DNA from: Metopolophium dirhodum
Taxonomy: Eukaryota > Arthropoda > Insecta > Hemiptera > Aphididae
Reading direction: 5' to 3'
DNA length: 64,000 nt
Assembly: GCF_019925205.1 (NCBI RefSeq)
Contig: NC_083564.1
Span: forward strand, 15,038,134 to 15,102,133
A program made the translations under genes and the position numbers. This document shows, in pieces, positions 1 to 11,673 of the stretch. Each line of letters starts with the position of its first letter. The first letter of the stretch is position 1. The notes below the pieces were generated by a model. The model saw only the letters and a program-made list of their open reading frames with translations. It did not search any database and was not told where the DNA came from.

Positions 1-53
1 AAAAAACTGATCATTTCTGGACTTCATTAAGCTGAAAAATTAATTATTCTTTT

Positions 54-478
54 AGATTCTGAGCGAAGCGATGAATGCATTGATTTTACAATGATGTGTG
101 TTTTTTTTTTAGTTTTTTAAATTTTTTTTGTGTCTGTCGTCACCTTTTAGGACAGTAAAATGAATCTAGTTGGTACTTTGGGAAATCAAAAGTTAAAATT
201 TCCCAGTAGTTTTCAAAAGTAACGTGAAATACAAAAGAAAAATTAAGGAAAAACGGGAATTTTTACGCAAAATCTGTTTTCTAGAAAATTGATTTTGGTT
301 TTTGGTGTAACTCTAAAATAAATGACCGTAGCTACATGAAATGTTGACTGAATGTTTATATTAGTATTTTCTATACACTATAACATTTTCCAAATATTTT
401 GACTTATTTTGAGCAGTTTACGGACATTTTCAGTTTTCATTTTTTTTTAGTTGTTTTTTGTAAATATCAATAAAACGA
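54..478 (+). repeat. Repeat family A fragment, AGATTCTGAG end
   Basis: It starts with the family A terminus AGATTCTGAGCGAAGCGATG after a T run. The conserved interior follows: a long T tract, a TGTCTGTCGTCACC segment, and blocks such as GATTTTGGTTTTTGGTGTAAC. It breaks off near 478, where LINE-like sequence begins, so the CCACC end is missing. No reading frame is supported. Confidence 0.8.
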
Positions 479-496
479 CAATATCGATCAATAAAT

Positions 497-1186
497 CGAC
501 CCTACGAGGTCATCATCAGAAACTTGCACCACACAACACTCATCTCCGATATATCTGACGCACTCTCGGAGTTAGGTCACTCCACCAGACGAGTCACAAA
601 TGCCATAAAAAATGGGCACCCATGCCCACTGTTTCTTGTGGAATGAAATCCCAACACCAACAATAAAGATATTCTAAACTTGTCTTCAATTTTTCACACA
701 TATATAAAAGTCGAACTACCATATAGGACAAAGATTGGTCCACCTCAGTGCCGTAACTGCCAGAACAACGGTCACACCGCAAATTATTGCCACCATCCTT
801 CACGATGTGTCAAATGTGAGAGTGACCACCACACTGAAGTCTACACCAAATCCAAAACCAGTCCAGCCAAGTGCGCCCTATGCATGGGTAATCAGAATTC
901 TAATTACAAAGGATGTCAAATTTTCAAAGCTCTTCTCAAACGACGCAAAACCACTCAATCAAAACCACAGAATCCGATTCCGGTACCCACTTTTCTTCAT
1001 CTCCAAACTCACCCCTTCCCTCCCAAAACGTCTTACGCCTCCGTTACTATTCCCAAAAATTTACCTCTACCCAATTTCCACGCAATTGATAAACCACTAA
1101 CTACATTTATATCAGAACTTTCCTCTTTAATTACTCCCCTCATTACTCTCCTTTCAGCTGTTCAAAATAAACAGCTTGTTCCATAG
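497..1186 (+). pseudogene. Decayed LINE ORF1 (Jockey-type nucleic-acid-binding protein)
   Basis: One frame reads from 497 to the TAG at 1184-1186, with a single in-frame TGA at 644-646. The N-terminal part has the VIIRNLHHTT and SELGHSTRRV patterns found before the zinc knuckles in Jockey-type ORF1 proteins. A zinc knuckle (CRNCQNNGHTANYC) follows at about 751-792, and then two degenerate Cys/His clusters (CVKCESDHH; CALCMG with a downstream C). In this family the protein binds element RNA and acts in the retrotransposition particle. The N-terminus is cut off at the family A fragment. No ORF2 (endonuclease/RT) follows; the sequence passes straight to a 3'-UTR-like tail. It is a pseudogene by the internal stop and the missing N-terminus. 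Confidence 0.8.
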
Positions 1187-1405
1187 TCCGATACTCTGAT
1201 TACCTTTCTTATCACATAGTTAAATTGAATTAAAATATTTTTAATTGCCAGTTATGTAAATGTAATTGCTGTACCTATAGGTCTTCAATTCATATTATTA
1301 ATTTTAGTCTATATCAAATAATTGTAATGTTTGATTTTGTACCTGTACAATTGTAATTGCCGAGCTATCATAGTGTCTACTAATAGCTTATAATAAAAAT
1401 AATAA
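1187..1405 (+). other. LINE 3' UTR-like tail
   Basis: AT-rich sequence without a frame, ending in A-rich AATAAAAATAATAAAATC. It looks like the 3' end of the LINE that supplied the ORF1 remnant, with ORF2 deleted or never present in this copy. It abuts the start of repeat B copy 1. Confidence 0.45.
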
Positions 1406-1620
1406 AATCATTATACCAGATTACTTTTTTTGAATTCATATTGATTTCTTTCGTCATATTTTCGAGTTTTTCGATCAATGATTGACATTGCTCTATATAG
1501 AGTTCAGGAATGATATTTTTCGATTGAAAATTGGAAATCGAGTTCCAAAGTGACGTGCTTACATTTCAGCTATGCCATGGTCAGAACCCACCCATGATTC
1601 ATCTTCCTTGAAAATTGTTG
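1405..1620 (-). pseudogene. Decayed paralogue of the ORF at 14976-15200
   Basis: The reverse strand matches the 74-residue frame at 14976-15200 over about 210 bases. It carries an in-frame TAG (GGCATAGCTG) and several replacements. No known domain is recognised. It is cut at its 5' end by the Gypsy LTR that begins at 1621. Confidence 0.4.
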
Positions 1621-2044
1621 TGTAACGTATGTTACATAATTACGTTTATTTTATAAGCATCATAATATGCACAATAGGCATATTATGCGCTGACTATAAT
1701 ATATATTAAACCCCTCCGGTTTAGGTGCCACTTATATATTTTATGATTGTAGGCTCCGGCCAATATCGCTATGGACGCTATGTAAGGGAAAGGCAGTTCC
1801 CCGCGATTCCATCACTCGCACCTGAACTTCGTACAATCCTACCTTTTTGGTAACTTTGTTCGTATATTGTGAGTAATAATAAATTTGTTTGTATTAATAA
1901 TAATTTAGATCAATCGTTATTTATTTGTAATATTAAGATCCTAATACCATTCGTGCTCCCGAGCTACGGTAAAAATATATTCAAAAGAACTAATTTCTTC
2001 CTTGAATATCTTATATTTAACGGGTCATTCCCGACCACGTTACA
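1621..2044 (+). repeat. 5' LTR of a Gypsy-type retrotransposon
   Basis: It begins TGTAACGT and ends ACGTTACA, a perfect 8-bp terminal inverted repeat of the TG...CA kind. The left edge is exact because repeat B copy 2 lacks the insert at the matching point (after ...ATTGTTG). A TGG-starting, G-rich stretch (TGGTGGAGGCGCC) begins 3 bases downstream and is a plausible primer-binding site; I could not match it to a tRNA. There is no 3' LTR in the window. Confidence 0.7.
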
Positions 2045-2830
2045 TATTGGTGGAGGCGCCGAAGCTCTTAAGTAGTTGAAGTAATAGATATTTACGATTG
2101 GTTTCAATTTGTTATTAGTTGTTAAGTTTAGTTAATTGAATAGTAGGAAAATAATAAAATTAAAGTGTAGTCGAGTTAAGAATAATTGAAGTTTTTTTTT
2201 TATTATATTTAAGATTTATGATATACATGATATATATTAAATATTAAGAATAAGAGTAAAAGAATTTAAATAGTTACGGGACTTGAAAATGTATGTATAG
2301 GCACCTAATAATTTTAATTTTAATTAAAATTATTTCACGAGATTTTAAGTGTTAGATATAAAAGTATAGCCGTAAAGGAAATAAAGGAATAACTTGGTTG
2401 GATAATTTACATATAAGAATAAAATTGTTTGAATTTTTTTACGAGATTTACGAGATTTTAAGTTTCAAGAACAAGAGTAAATTACTTATAGGGGTTATGT
2501 TATCAGAGAAAATATATAGTAAAAATAAAAATTAAGTTATTTAATTTTTTTTTATCTGAATATTTACGTGTTTTTTAAATATCAAGAATAAGAGTATAAC
2601 TTATTAAATAAACCGGAAATAATGGGTTTTTAGATTTTTGTAATATACATAATGAAATTTCATTGACAATTAGTGTAAGGAATCTTGCAAAATCAGCATT
2701 ATTTAGGAACGACAAAGACGTTGAGGATAACTTAAAAGAAACAGACTTAACTTTTACAGAGGATAATTTAATTGTTTCGGGTGAACAGAACAACATTAAT
2801 TAATAATAATATTGAAAAAGGTTCAAAAAA
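2045..2830 (+). other. Gypsy 5' leader, no gene
   Basis: AT-rich leader between the LTR and gag. Reverse-strand ORFs here have no recognisable content. Nothing else stands out apart from the candidate primer-binding site at its start. Confidence 0.4.
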
Positions 2831-3442
2831 ATGTTAAAAAATAAACACAGTATAAAAATGGCGTTTAACCATAAACCCGATATTTTCTCAGGAAAAGAAA
2901 ACAAGTATATAGATAAATTCATAAAAAAATTTGAGCTAATAGCTGTCTTGAACGAATGGGAAAACAAAAACAAAGTAATTATTCCACAACTATATCTTAA
3001 AGACTCAGCAGAAGATTTTGTTGAATAACTAAAATCAAAAAACGAAAATATAACATGGAACGAAGTCAAAAGTCAATTAATAACAGACTTTACATTAGTA
3101 GGAAATAAACAATTGCTAATGGCAAAATTGAAAAATCTGAAACTAGCATTAGGAGAAGCATGTAAAGAATTTATAATTAAAATAGTAGGAATATGTTATA
3201 AAATAAACAAGAATATGACCGAAGAAGAATTATGTGAACACATTTTAAAAAGAGTACCCAAAGAAACTTTTCAGTTAATAAGGTTAGCAGATAATACATC
3301 GATCGCAAGCATTAAAAAAATTCTAGAGAAACTAGAATTAACAAATCTATTGAGATTGGAGGATAAAGTAAAGGGAGAAGTAGAGAAATTGACTAAAGAA
3401 ATAGAAGTATTAAAAAATCATTCAAGTCAAATTAAAATTTGA
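2831..3442 (+). pseudogene. gag: Gypsy gag, one internal stop
   Basis: A single frame runs from the ATG at 2831 to the TGA at 3440-3442, with one in-frame TAA at 3026-3028. The residues fit a retrotransposon gag domain: a DIFSGKE start, the KFIKKFELIAVLNEW helix, the YLKDSAEDF turn, a W-E-V-K-S-Q-L strand, then a C-terminal coiled coil (LEKLELTNLLRLED onward). Gag forms the particle. About 260 bases downstream, in the same frame, sits a zinc knuckle (3704-3745). The element copy is not functional. Confidence 0.75.
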
Positions 3443-3696
3443 CAAACTCAAAAAAAACATACCGCATAGTCACAATAATTATCATAACGAAGGGCGAACT
3501 AGTTATAACAATGGATTCAGCTTTTAAATAATAACCAGATGACAATCACCCAATTTCCTAGACCAAACTTTTAATAAAATTATAATTATAATATTTAAAA
3601 TAATAACCAATTATCCAACACACAACGCCCTACACAAAGTAATCAGGGAACAATACCCCATACTAATTATTATACTTATGGAAATCAACAAGGGCC

Positions 3697-4183
3697 ACCG
3701 ATATGTTTTCATTGTGGAATTCCGGGACACATAAAAAGAAACTGTAATACTTTTGTATAAAAAAAACTAATAGTTCTACAGATAACTGGGTCTTCACAGG
3801 AACAACAATACATTACCATCAACATACCTTTAAATATCGTCAAAAATACAAATACAAATAATACTATTTATACTTATTATGATAATAATAAAGAAAAAAT
3901 TAAAATAGAAATACAAGGAAAAATAAATGACCAAACTACTACATTGTTATTAGATACATGGGCGAGTGTAACAGTTATAAACAAAAATACTATTAAATGC
4001 AATAAATTAGGTAACTTTTGGAAGCGAACTCTACCTTGAAACGGCGAACAATTCTAAACTGAACATTCTAGGAACAACTGTGACTCTGATAAAAATAGGA
4101 ACGATAGTAATAAATCATAAAATAATAATAGTTGACAATCTATGTACACCAGTAATAATAGGATTAGACATAATGAAAAATTA
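3697..4183 (+). pseudogene. Gypsy nucleocapsid zinc knuckle and protease remnant
   Basis: A CX2CX4HX4C knuckle (CFHCGIPGHIKRNC) lies at 3704-3745, followed by stops. An aspartic-protease-like stretch follows: LLLD at about 3944-3955, with the catalytic triad reading Asp-Thr-Trp instead of Asp-Thr-Gly (TGG at 3959-3961), then a later IIGLDIM strand at about 4155-4180. Frame changes occur between them. No reverse transcriptase, integrase or 3' LTR follows; the sequence returns to repeat B at about 4184. The copy lost its 3' half. Confidence 0.65.
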
Positions 4184-5879
4184 GCTTTAAGGGGTTTTAA
4201 ATTTTACATTCTCAATAAATCCGTACCTAAAATCAAATATTTATTCTTTTTAGTTTATATATTCTATTATAATTTTAATCATGTTTAAAAATAATTGAAA
4301 TGTTATATTAATTTATTTTGAATTTTCTCAACGGTATATATTTTGATAATGTTTAACAGATAACTATAGTTAAAGATAATAATGAGTAAAGTTATAGTTA
4401 TAGTTAAACCAAATTATATAGTTTAAAAGTCTCTATAAAATTAACATTAAACATGAAAACTGGATCAGTAACATAATAAATCATGCAAAAAAAATATTTA
4501 CAAAAGTCAGAATCTTTACAGAATCTACAAATACTTTCTTGAATTTGTATTTGTACTCAAATATTTTTTTTTACTGAATTTTTAAATACGTATTTTGATT
4601 ACTTTTCAAAATAAGTACATATTATCTTTATGTGTATTCTGTACTTGAATACTTTTGAAAAATATAATTTTAAAGACAGATAATTAGGCTTAAATGTATA
4701 ATATGTTATTAATTTATATTTGCAAAATCTTCTAGATTTCTAAATAAAACGTATCTCGTTTAATTTTTATTTCTCATAAGTAAAATATTGTGTATGAGTA
4801 ACTATAAGAATATGCTTCATACTCTTCAATGAATATTAAAAGAGTATAAAAACGTTTAAGTTAATACGATACGAATATCATAATACATGTAGATTAACCA
4901 ACTATATTCAAAGACTTATAATATAAAAGTAAATATTATTTGAGAAATAAATTAAATCAAATAACTTTTTCCAAGGGTTATTGATATTTGATAAAATTTT
5001 GAATTCTTTGTTCATTCCCTATGTCGAATATTATACGTTATATTGTGTGATAGACGTACATAATGTATGTAATATATGTAAGAAATCAGGTAGAGATACA
5101 CGGTAGATAATAATATATTACAGATCAAATGCTCTAAAATATCTATAATATATGTAAATTATAAATATAAAATAGCATACGTAATTTTAAATTTTTCACT
5201 CGATCTATGCTCATCTTTTTTACTAAAAATAAATTTAAACAAAATACACAAAAATTAATAAGTAACTGTTTGATATAAAAATTATTTGATAACGTAAAAA
5301 AATTCTTATTTTCTTTTTTTCATTGATGTGAAGTGTGAACTCTCAATTACATTAGATACGAAGATAAGTATCTTTGTATGCGCACTTTCGCCACCCCGGC
5401 TCAGAAACCGTTTCAGTAGTTGCCTTTGCTTTTAAATGGCCTAATGAAGTGGTATGACTAAAAAAGTTTCATTTTTTGAAAATGAATGACGGACTAAACA
5501 AATACAGATGCAATTAGTGTTTGATGTAAAATTTGGAAAATGTTACAATGCATAGAAATGACTGATATTAACATTCAGTTTAACTTACATCTATATTCTG
5601 TATTCTTTCACTGTTACATTGAAATAATAATTAGTCTCAATAAATCAAATAGGTAATGTGAAAAGAAAATTCAAAAACTCCATTAATTTATCCACTTTTT
5701 ATCCATTCATTTTTCAAAATAAACTTACTTGGATTATCTAAATTCAAACATAATATGACAGTTAATAATTATTATCGTAATTCATACTTTTAATTCGGGT
5801 ACCTAATTCGACATTATATTATTAATAGTTTTCAATAATAGTTTTCTGCAAAAGAATGTGAGAATTCAAATACAAATTC

Positions 5880-6454
5880 ACATATAATCTTAACATAGGT
5901 AGTATAAAACAAAGTCGCTGCCTGTCTGTATGCTTAGATCTTTAAAACTACGCAACGGATTTTTATGCGGTATTTTTTAATTAATAGAGTGATTCAAGAG
6001 AAAGGTTTAGATTCACAATTAGATCCGGATGGTCCAACCCTTGGAGGTGCTCAAACAGGAATTTTGAGATTAAGATGGAAATTTTTGGAAATTTTTGTTT
6101 ATAAATGGTTACTTTTGGTTATATAGAAGAAATAATTAGTAGAAATTACTATTTACTATTTTGTTGGTTGCCATTGGTTATCGGGCAGATCAGGTACAAG
6201 CATGCATCAATTTGAATTTTCGCACATTGCCTACAAACGTGGCAGAGTTGCACTTATAGCCGCTCATCGGCGTGTCGTTTCCTACTTGAAAACTTCGCAC
6301 ATTGTCCGCGATCCGCCATACCTAGTCGGATAGCCTACCAGGATGTCTGAGCTGTACATATTGCAATGAGTTCCACCCAAAAATAGTTGAAAAATTACAA
6401 TGTTTTTAAGAGTTGTAATTTTTTACGGGCAACAAAGTGCGCGGGATAAGCTAG
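5880..6454 (+). mobile_element. Helitron-like 3' segment in repeat B copy 1
   Basis: It holds the phrases CAAAGTCGCTGCCTGTCTG and ACTACGCAACGGATTTTTAT, common in insect Helitron flanks. It ends GCGCGGGATAAGCTAG followed by T, which fits a Helitron CTRR terminus inserted before T. The same segment is at 21870-22430. The TC start was not located, and no Rep or helicase frame is present. Confidence 0.5.
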
Positions 6455-7455
6455 TAATATTTAATTTGTTTTATTAGTGAGATTATATTATATCCTCGAC
6501 TTTTGTCTCTATTATCAGATGAAATTGAGTTTTCATATATTATTATTTTATGATGTGCAATAATTAAAAGTTAAAACAGAATGGTTTCTGTTGTAGTAAC
6601 GACGACAACAGCGGATTGTATAATAAACTAAAGTAGTTAAAAAATAGTTTTAATGAATGTGGCCGCATAATTTTTTATTTAAATATACTATAAATCATAA
6701 ATGTGTACTTTAGATTAGAACATAAGTTGTCATTTTGCAAACATTTATCATAGTTAGTAAAAACATAGGTATTTACAATAATATTTTACTGCATATGAAA
6801 TATATAAAATAATTGTATTGTTAATTTATAAATATTCCAAAACATTAATTAAGTAACATTATTGATTTATAATTTAATACCTACTTTATTTGTAGTGTAT
6901 GCATTAATCGTTTATAAAAATATTTTTTACCACCTATTTTTCGGTTGCGACATATTCATGATAATAATGTTTTTAACATTAGATACTAATTTAAGTTTGA
7001 TTATGGAAATCATTAATTATTATTTATTAGATAGCTACAAACACAATGTAAGTAAAAATTATACTCGTGATTGGGAATTATTACAATAATCATATTAATT
7101 GTAATTTGATTACTATGTTAATGAGTGCAATGCACATTGAAATTAATACCTTTTGATTTAAAAATGATCCCCGGTTTTCATGTCAACAATAATTACCATT
7201 TTCTTCTTTATAATTACTATCATTTTCAGGTATACTTGAATCATTGGTATTGGTGCACAATATTGAGTTTGACTTTAAATCAATTTTTTCTTAAAATAAA
7301 AATTAGTTATGATAATTAATAAATAAAAATAATCACTAATATATTTTATTCAAATTTATATTAAGTTAAAAAATCTGTTTGAAAGGTTTAATTTAGAAAA
7401 AATTGCTTTTCCTATAGGTAAAAATCTGGTTTAACTCCTTTTGAACGTGCACTAA

Positions 7456-7458
<3 letters not shown>

Positions 7459-7491
<33 letters not shown>
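7459..7491. repeat. (AAT)n microsatellite
   Basis: An uninterrupted ATA/AAT trinucleotide run. The DNA around it (7190-7800) is AT-rich with no supported gene. Confidence 0.8.
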
Positions 7492-7492
<1 letters not shown>

Positions 7493-7809
7493 TATGACAG
7501 GTAAATATTGTTCAGCAATCAGCATATAACTTAATAATAGGTACTTTACAATTTTCTATGTTATTAAGGATTTAAGTATGATTAAACAATTTGAGTTAAA
7601 TTGATATATTACAGTACAAAAAATATTATTTTAATTTATTAATTTAGAAAAAATTGTGCATAAGTCACCCTAATAAATATGATAATTCTATTTTACTTTT
7701 AACTCTATACTCTATATACCTAACTAGACATTTAATACTCCTACTAGAAATATTTAAATTGATTATGACTACAATATTGATATTAACAATATGAAATTGA
7801 TTAATTTAC

Positions 7810-7899
7810 CTGTATTCAAATTATCAACAGTTTTTTCATTGATTTGAATCTCTGGTGACTGGTATAATTCATTTAATACTGAAGCTTGAGGTTCATCAG
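7810..7899 (-). pseudogene. Second exon of a hAT/ZMYM1-like protein remnant
   Basis: On the minus strand an AG acceptor (TTTTATAG) precedes 90 bases that read ADEPQASVLNELYQSPEIQI onward to NLNT, ending at a GTAAAT donor. The phase joins cleanly to the upstream exon at 8175-8308 (ATA G + CT). No third exon was found downstream, so the gene is truncated or its next exon is unrecognisable. Confidence 0.45.
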
Positions 7900-8174
7900 C
7901 TATAAAATACAAAAGTACCTATGTATATTTAATAGATTATATTGTAATAATATTGATAATAATAATAATATTTTTGGTGCGCCTTCAAAAAGTGTTATGT
8001 TAAAAATTATAACTATTAACTTTCCAGGGTTTTTCTTGTTTAAAAACAGACCAAGGCGGGTAAAAAAATAATAATTAATAATAATAAAAACCAACGTCGA
8101 TTTGCTTCCGCTGCTTTTCGCCTTGGAAACTGCGTTAGCATTGTTTCACCCTAGACTAACCATTTTTTACTTAC

Positions 8175-8308
8175 CTATTCTAGGAACAACATCAGGAGTT
8201 GTAGAAAAAAATGCGTTGATTTTCGGTATTTTTGACATTTTCTCTTGAATATCCTTCTTCTTTTTTCGTTTTTGGTATCCACTCAAACATTTTTTTTTTA
8301 TCAGACAT
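8175..8308 (-). pseudogene. First exon of a hAT/ZMYM1-like protein remnant
   Basis: The minus strand starts ATGTCTGAT, passes a run of ten A, and then reads LSGYQKRKKKKDIQEKMSKI and FFSTTPDVVPRI up to a GTAAGT donor. The 'LSG-x-QKRK ... FF' pattern resembles N-termini of ZMYM1-like, hAT-derived proteins common in aphid genomes (from memory of the family). The ATG and this frame are separated by one base at the A run, so as read the frame is broken there, by mutation or by a base-calling error. The intron to the next exon (7900-8174) has GT-AG ends. The link to ZMYM1 is tentative. Confidence 0.45.
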
Positions 8309-8309
8309 T

Positions 8310-8880
8310 ATATTGCGAATTATTTTTGATATTTTAGTATTGTTTTAATAGCAGTATAGCACGTTTATTATAAACTGTCACTAGGTACTACATATATTAA
8401 AAAGAAAATAATAATAATTTAATACTTAATAATAATAAAAATACGAACCATGTTATAACTTAAACAGTTAAACATAAAAAACAAAACACTTTCAAAGCTT
8501 CAAGGAAATTTTAATATTGGTAAGTGTGTACACTATACTGATTAGTGTAATACTGTCATTGTAATTTGTAGCACATAGAGCAACAGAGCTGAAGCTATGA
8601 TATAACAGTATTGTTGTTGTTGGCTTTATCAGTTTGTTTTCCCATTTTATTTTTAGCCATTGAGTTATTAAGCCATTAGTTCCAGATATGAGATATGTTT
8701 TAGATAATATTTTTTTCCCAAATCGGGCCTCCAATAATATATTATTATTTATTAGCGAATAAACCATATACCTACATATAGTACCAATATAAGGTCCGTA
8801 TTTCCTAGTATTTTTTTCAGATATCAAAATAATATACATATTTTTGTAAAATTTTGAATCGAATGACGAATATAGAAATA
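8310..8880. other. No gene seen
   Basis: AT-rich DNA. A reverse frame covering 8492-9202 is produced mainly by the adjacent microsatellite and shows no domain. Confidence 0.5.
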
Positions 8881-8984
8881 ACCAATGGGCAATAGTGTAG
8901 GTATTGTATGTTGGGCTGGGGCCCCCTTCGGTCCCGAGGCCCGTGGCGTTTGCCCACCTTGCCCACCCGGTATTTACGCCACTG

Positions 8985-9116
8985 ATACATACACACATAC
9001 ACAAACACACATACACATACACACATACACATACACACATACACATACACACATACATACATACATACATGCATACATACATACATACATACATACATAC
9101 ATACATACCCACATAC

Positions 9117-9149
<33 letters not shown>

Positions 9150-10310
9150 CGAACATACGTTATACTCATAATATAATATAAGGTACCTACAACATCACAC
9201 ATACCTATCTACAAATATTATACCATAATATTATATACTTATTACTTATATATCAATAAAAGGCATAGGTATATTTATACATATAAATATGATATAACCA
9301 TACACATACAACCTATAATATACTATTAAACACCATACAGTACTCATCAGTTTTCATTCTGAACTTATATAATATTATTTACAACACACACAAGCTCAAC
9401 ATATATATTATATACCTTATCATACATACACGCATGCATGCATAGATACATACCTACTTTCATATCACATCACACACACACACACGATCCCAGTATTCCA
9501 TATAGTATACAAACAAGCCGCCCAGTCCTTTATTCATTCACTTACATATGAACGCTCATACACACATACATACATACATACATACATACATACATACATA
9601 CAAAAATATTATATATAATCAAATTCGAATAACATCTCGCTAATCATACGTTATATATGAGAATAAATCTCAAACACACGTACAAACACACATACATACA
9701 TGTACACATACACAAACACACATACACACACACACACACAGACATAAACTTGTAAAAATATTTATTTTCAAAATATACACGTCGGAATATAGGTACATTC
9801 GCTTGCATTCACACATTCCTCTCCCCGACAACATACAGAAATATTTATAATATATATAATATATATATATATATGTTTATATGGTCAATCGTTTAATCGT
9901 TTACAGATGATGATGAGTTTCATTCACACATTTCTCTAGCACAACACACATACACTCATATACCCATAGGATAGTTCACACATATTTAGATACTAAACTT
10001 ACATAGTCGCATATTATATAAATACATATACACATTCATCAGGTATCACAAACACCCAAACATATTTGTGGAGGTCTGGAGAGTGGCAAACGTTCATGCA
10101 AGACTATCATATGAGGTCTGGACCACACCCGGAGAAAGGTGGTGGTGGTGTCAGGATATATCCCCCACACTCATAGATGATGAGTAATATTATAAAATTA
10201 AAGTATTATTAAAATATATGTATATGCAGTATTCATATATATTTAGTTTATGTACATATATTCATACATACAACATCACAAACACACACACACACACACA
10301 TACACAACCA
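8985..10310. repeat. CATA/CA microsatellite cluster
   Basis: Dense (ACAT)n, (CACA)n and mixed ACATAC tracts at about 8985-9160, 9455-9485, 9565-9601, 9675-9742 and 10270-10302, plus a TA tract near 9845-9875. Tyr/Val/Cys-rich and Thr/His-rich frames here are translations of the repeat. The intervening DNA holds no supported gene. Confidence 0.9.
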
Positions 10311-10984
10311 AACATATTATACAGCTTAGGTACATATCAATATATTAAGACACAAAAGTCATACTTACAAAATACATAGTCGCAATTACGTAAATGCATT
10401 TAAACATTCCAATCCATCAACCCTAAAATATTTTCACCCCCGCCATCCCTCGTCAATTACTACTACAAAATTGTAATTCCTATTAAAATACATAGATCTA
10501 ACTATTTTATACAGCTCAAAAGATTACTCGACAACATACACAAAATTATATATTTATGACACATAATATTATGAATTTGTGTAACTAGTAGGTATACTGA
10601 CTAAGGAGAATAGAGGATATCGACTCTGAGGGTCTTAGACGTCGTCTTTGAGTATATAGTTTGGTCACTAAATGCAAAAATTATAGTATCCTATTTCGAC
10701 TTCACCGTTTATATACCTACTACATTTATTTTAATGTTTGAAATAATACAACATTTAATCTAAGATATTTGAATTAAACACAAATATGCTTATACTTACT
10801 TTTTATTTTAATATTTTAATTTTTGTGTAAAATAAAAACCACCGTGATATTTAAAAACAAGTTGTAACAATTATTAATATAATAATATAACATATTTATA
10901 TGTTTCATAACACTTATGTATATAATACGAACTCTACCTTATGTACGATTAACTGCTGATCGATACATTAATATTAAAACACAC

Positions 10985-11155
10985 ACATAATTGCAAGGGC
11001 TATAACACGACCATCTTTATCACAAATCCACCATTCTTATCATTAATCCAACATCCTTATCAGTAATCCACTTTTCTTATCAAAATCCATCATTATTTTC
11101 ATTAATCCAAAATCCTTATCACTATTTTTTTTCACAGATCCTTATCACCAGACCT
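10985..11155. repeat. Degenerate tandem repeat with TTATCA cores
   Basis: Imperfect units of about 22-25 bases, of the form AATCCACCATTCTTATCATT, are repeated six to seven times. Each carries TTATCA (TGATAA on the other strand), the core bound by GATA-type factors. Function is not known; a simple degenerate satellite is equally possible. Confidence 0.55.
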
Positions 11156-11472
11156 CTGTATAATTGCCCACACACCGTGTCGGCTCGAGTCGATGACCAG
11201 ACCACAAGACCACTGTGCTATTTTACTATAGCTGATAGCTCGCGTTTGGCTTTTAAAAATCTTATTAAAATTTGCCTTCACGGCTTAAGAGGATAGGCAA
11301 CACAATGTGGCGCTATCAATACTGCTCATTGAGTATTATTAATTAAAACATAATTGTGTTGGCATTGTCATTTATTTTACATTACTATTTACGAAATTTA
11401 CATAGGTTTTTTAACCTTCAAAAGGTATATAGGCCTTAATATATCGGCCTTAATACACAAAACACAACTCAC

Positions 11473-11673
11473 CTATGGTAAGCTAAGTGGTGGATTTCAT
11501 CCCACGCGAGCCATGCCGGGGACGTAGATAAGAACAATATAATTACAACCCGCACACGTGCGACCACCTAGCTGTACCACAACGAAGAAATCACAAGTAC
11601 AATGATTGCCGCTGCGTACAGAACAAAACACAAAACCACACTGTTCACAGTGACGCTGATGAGGAACAACACC
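11473..11673 (-). other. Candidate exon of a minus-strand spliced transcript
   Basis: On the minus strand a 57-base GT-AG intron (11674-11730; donor CTG|GTGAGT, acceptor TTTCCTGTTTCTAG) precedes this block, which ends at a second donor, ATAG|GTGAGT. A further strong acceptor (TTGTTTTGTTGTACAG|GTGACAC) lies upstream near 11936. One frame is open for about 60 codons and Cys-rich (HCEQCGFVFC, then HCTC, then CAGC) but ends in TGA before the donor. A second frame is strongly hydrophobic for about 34 residues. No start codon fits well and no family is recognised. A non-coding or untranslated exon is as likely as a coding one. Confidence 0.4.

Larger units (their letters stand above)
1405..7190 (+). 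repeat. Repeat B, copy 1 (interrupted by a Gypsy element)
   Basis: Four blocks here are collinear with blocks in 14985-24000: 1405-1620 with 14985-15200, 4184-5330 with 15285-17613, 5315-6895 with 21309-22870, and 6896-7190 with 23699-24000. Matching stretches are long and close, for example GGTAGAGATACACGGTAGATAA in both. The Gypsy fragment 1621-4183 is unique to this copy. Other partial copies lie at 62945-64000 and 25240-25760, which favours a dispersed element over a simple segmental duplication. No coding capacity links the blocks. Confidence 0.75.

Noticed and set aside
6862..7319. Two short frames rich in Ile/Leu/Tyr
   Set aside because: AT-rich composition produces them; the copy at 23699-24000 does not preserve them as coding and no domain is seen.
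8985..9160. CRISPR-like array
   Set aside because: Tetranucleotide microsatellite with no spacers, in eukaryotic DNA.
8492..9202. Long frames rich in Tyr/Val/Cys or Thr/His across the CATA/CA tracts
   Set aside because: They are translations of the microsatellite in several frames on both strands, with no domain.
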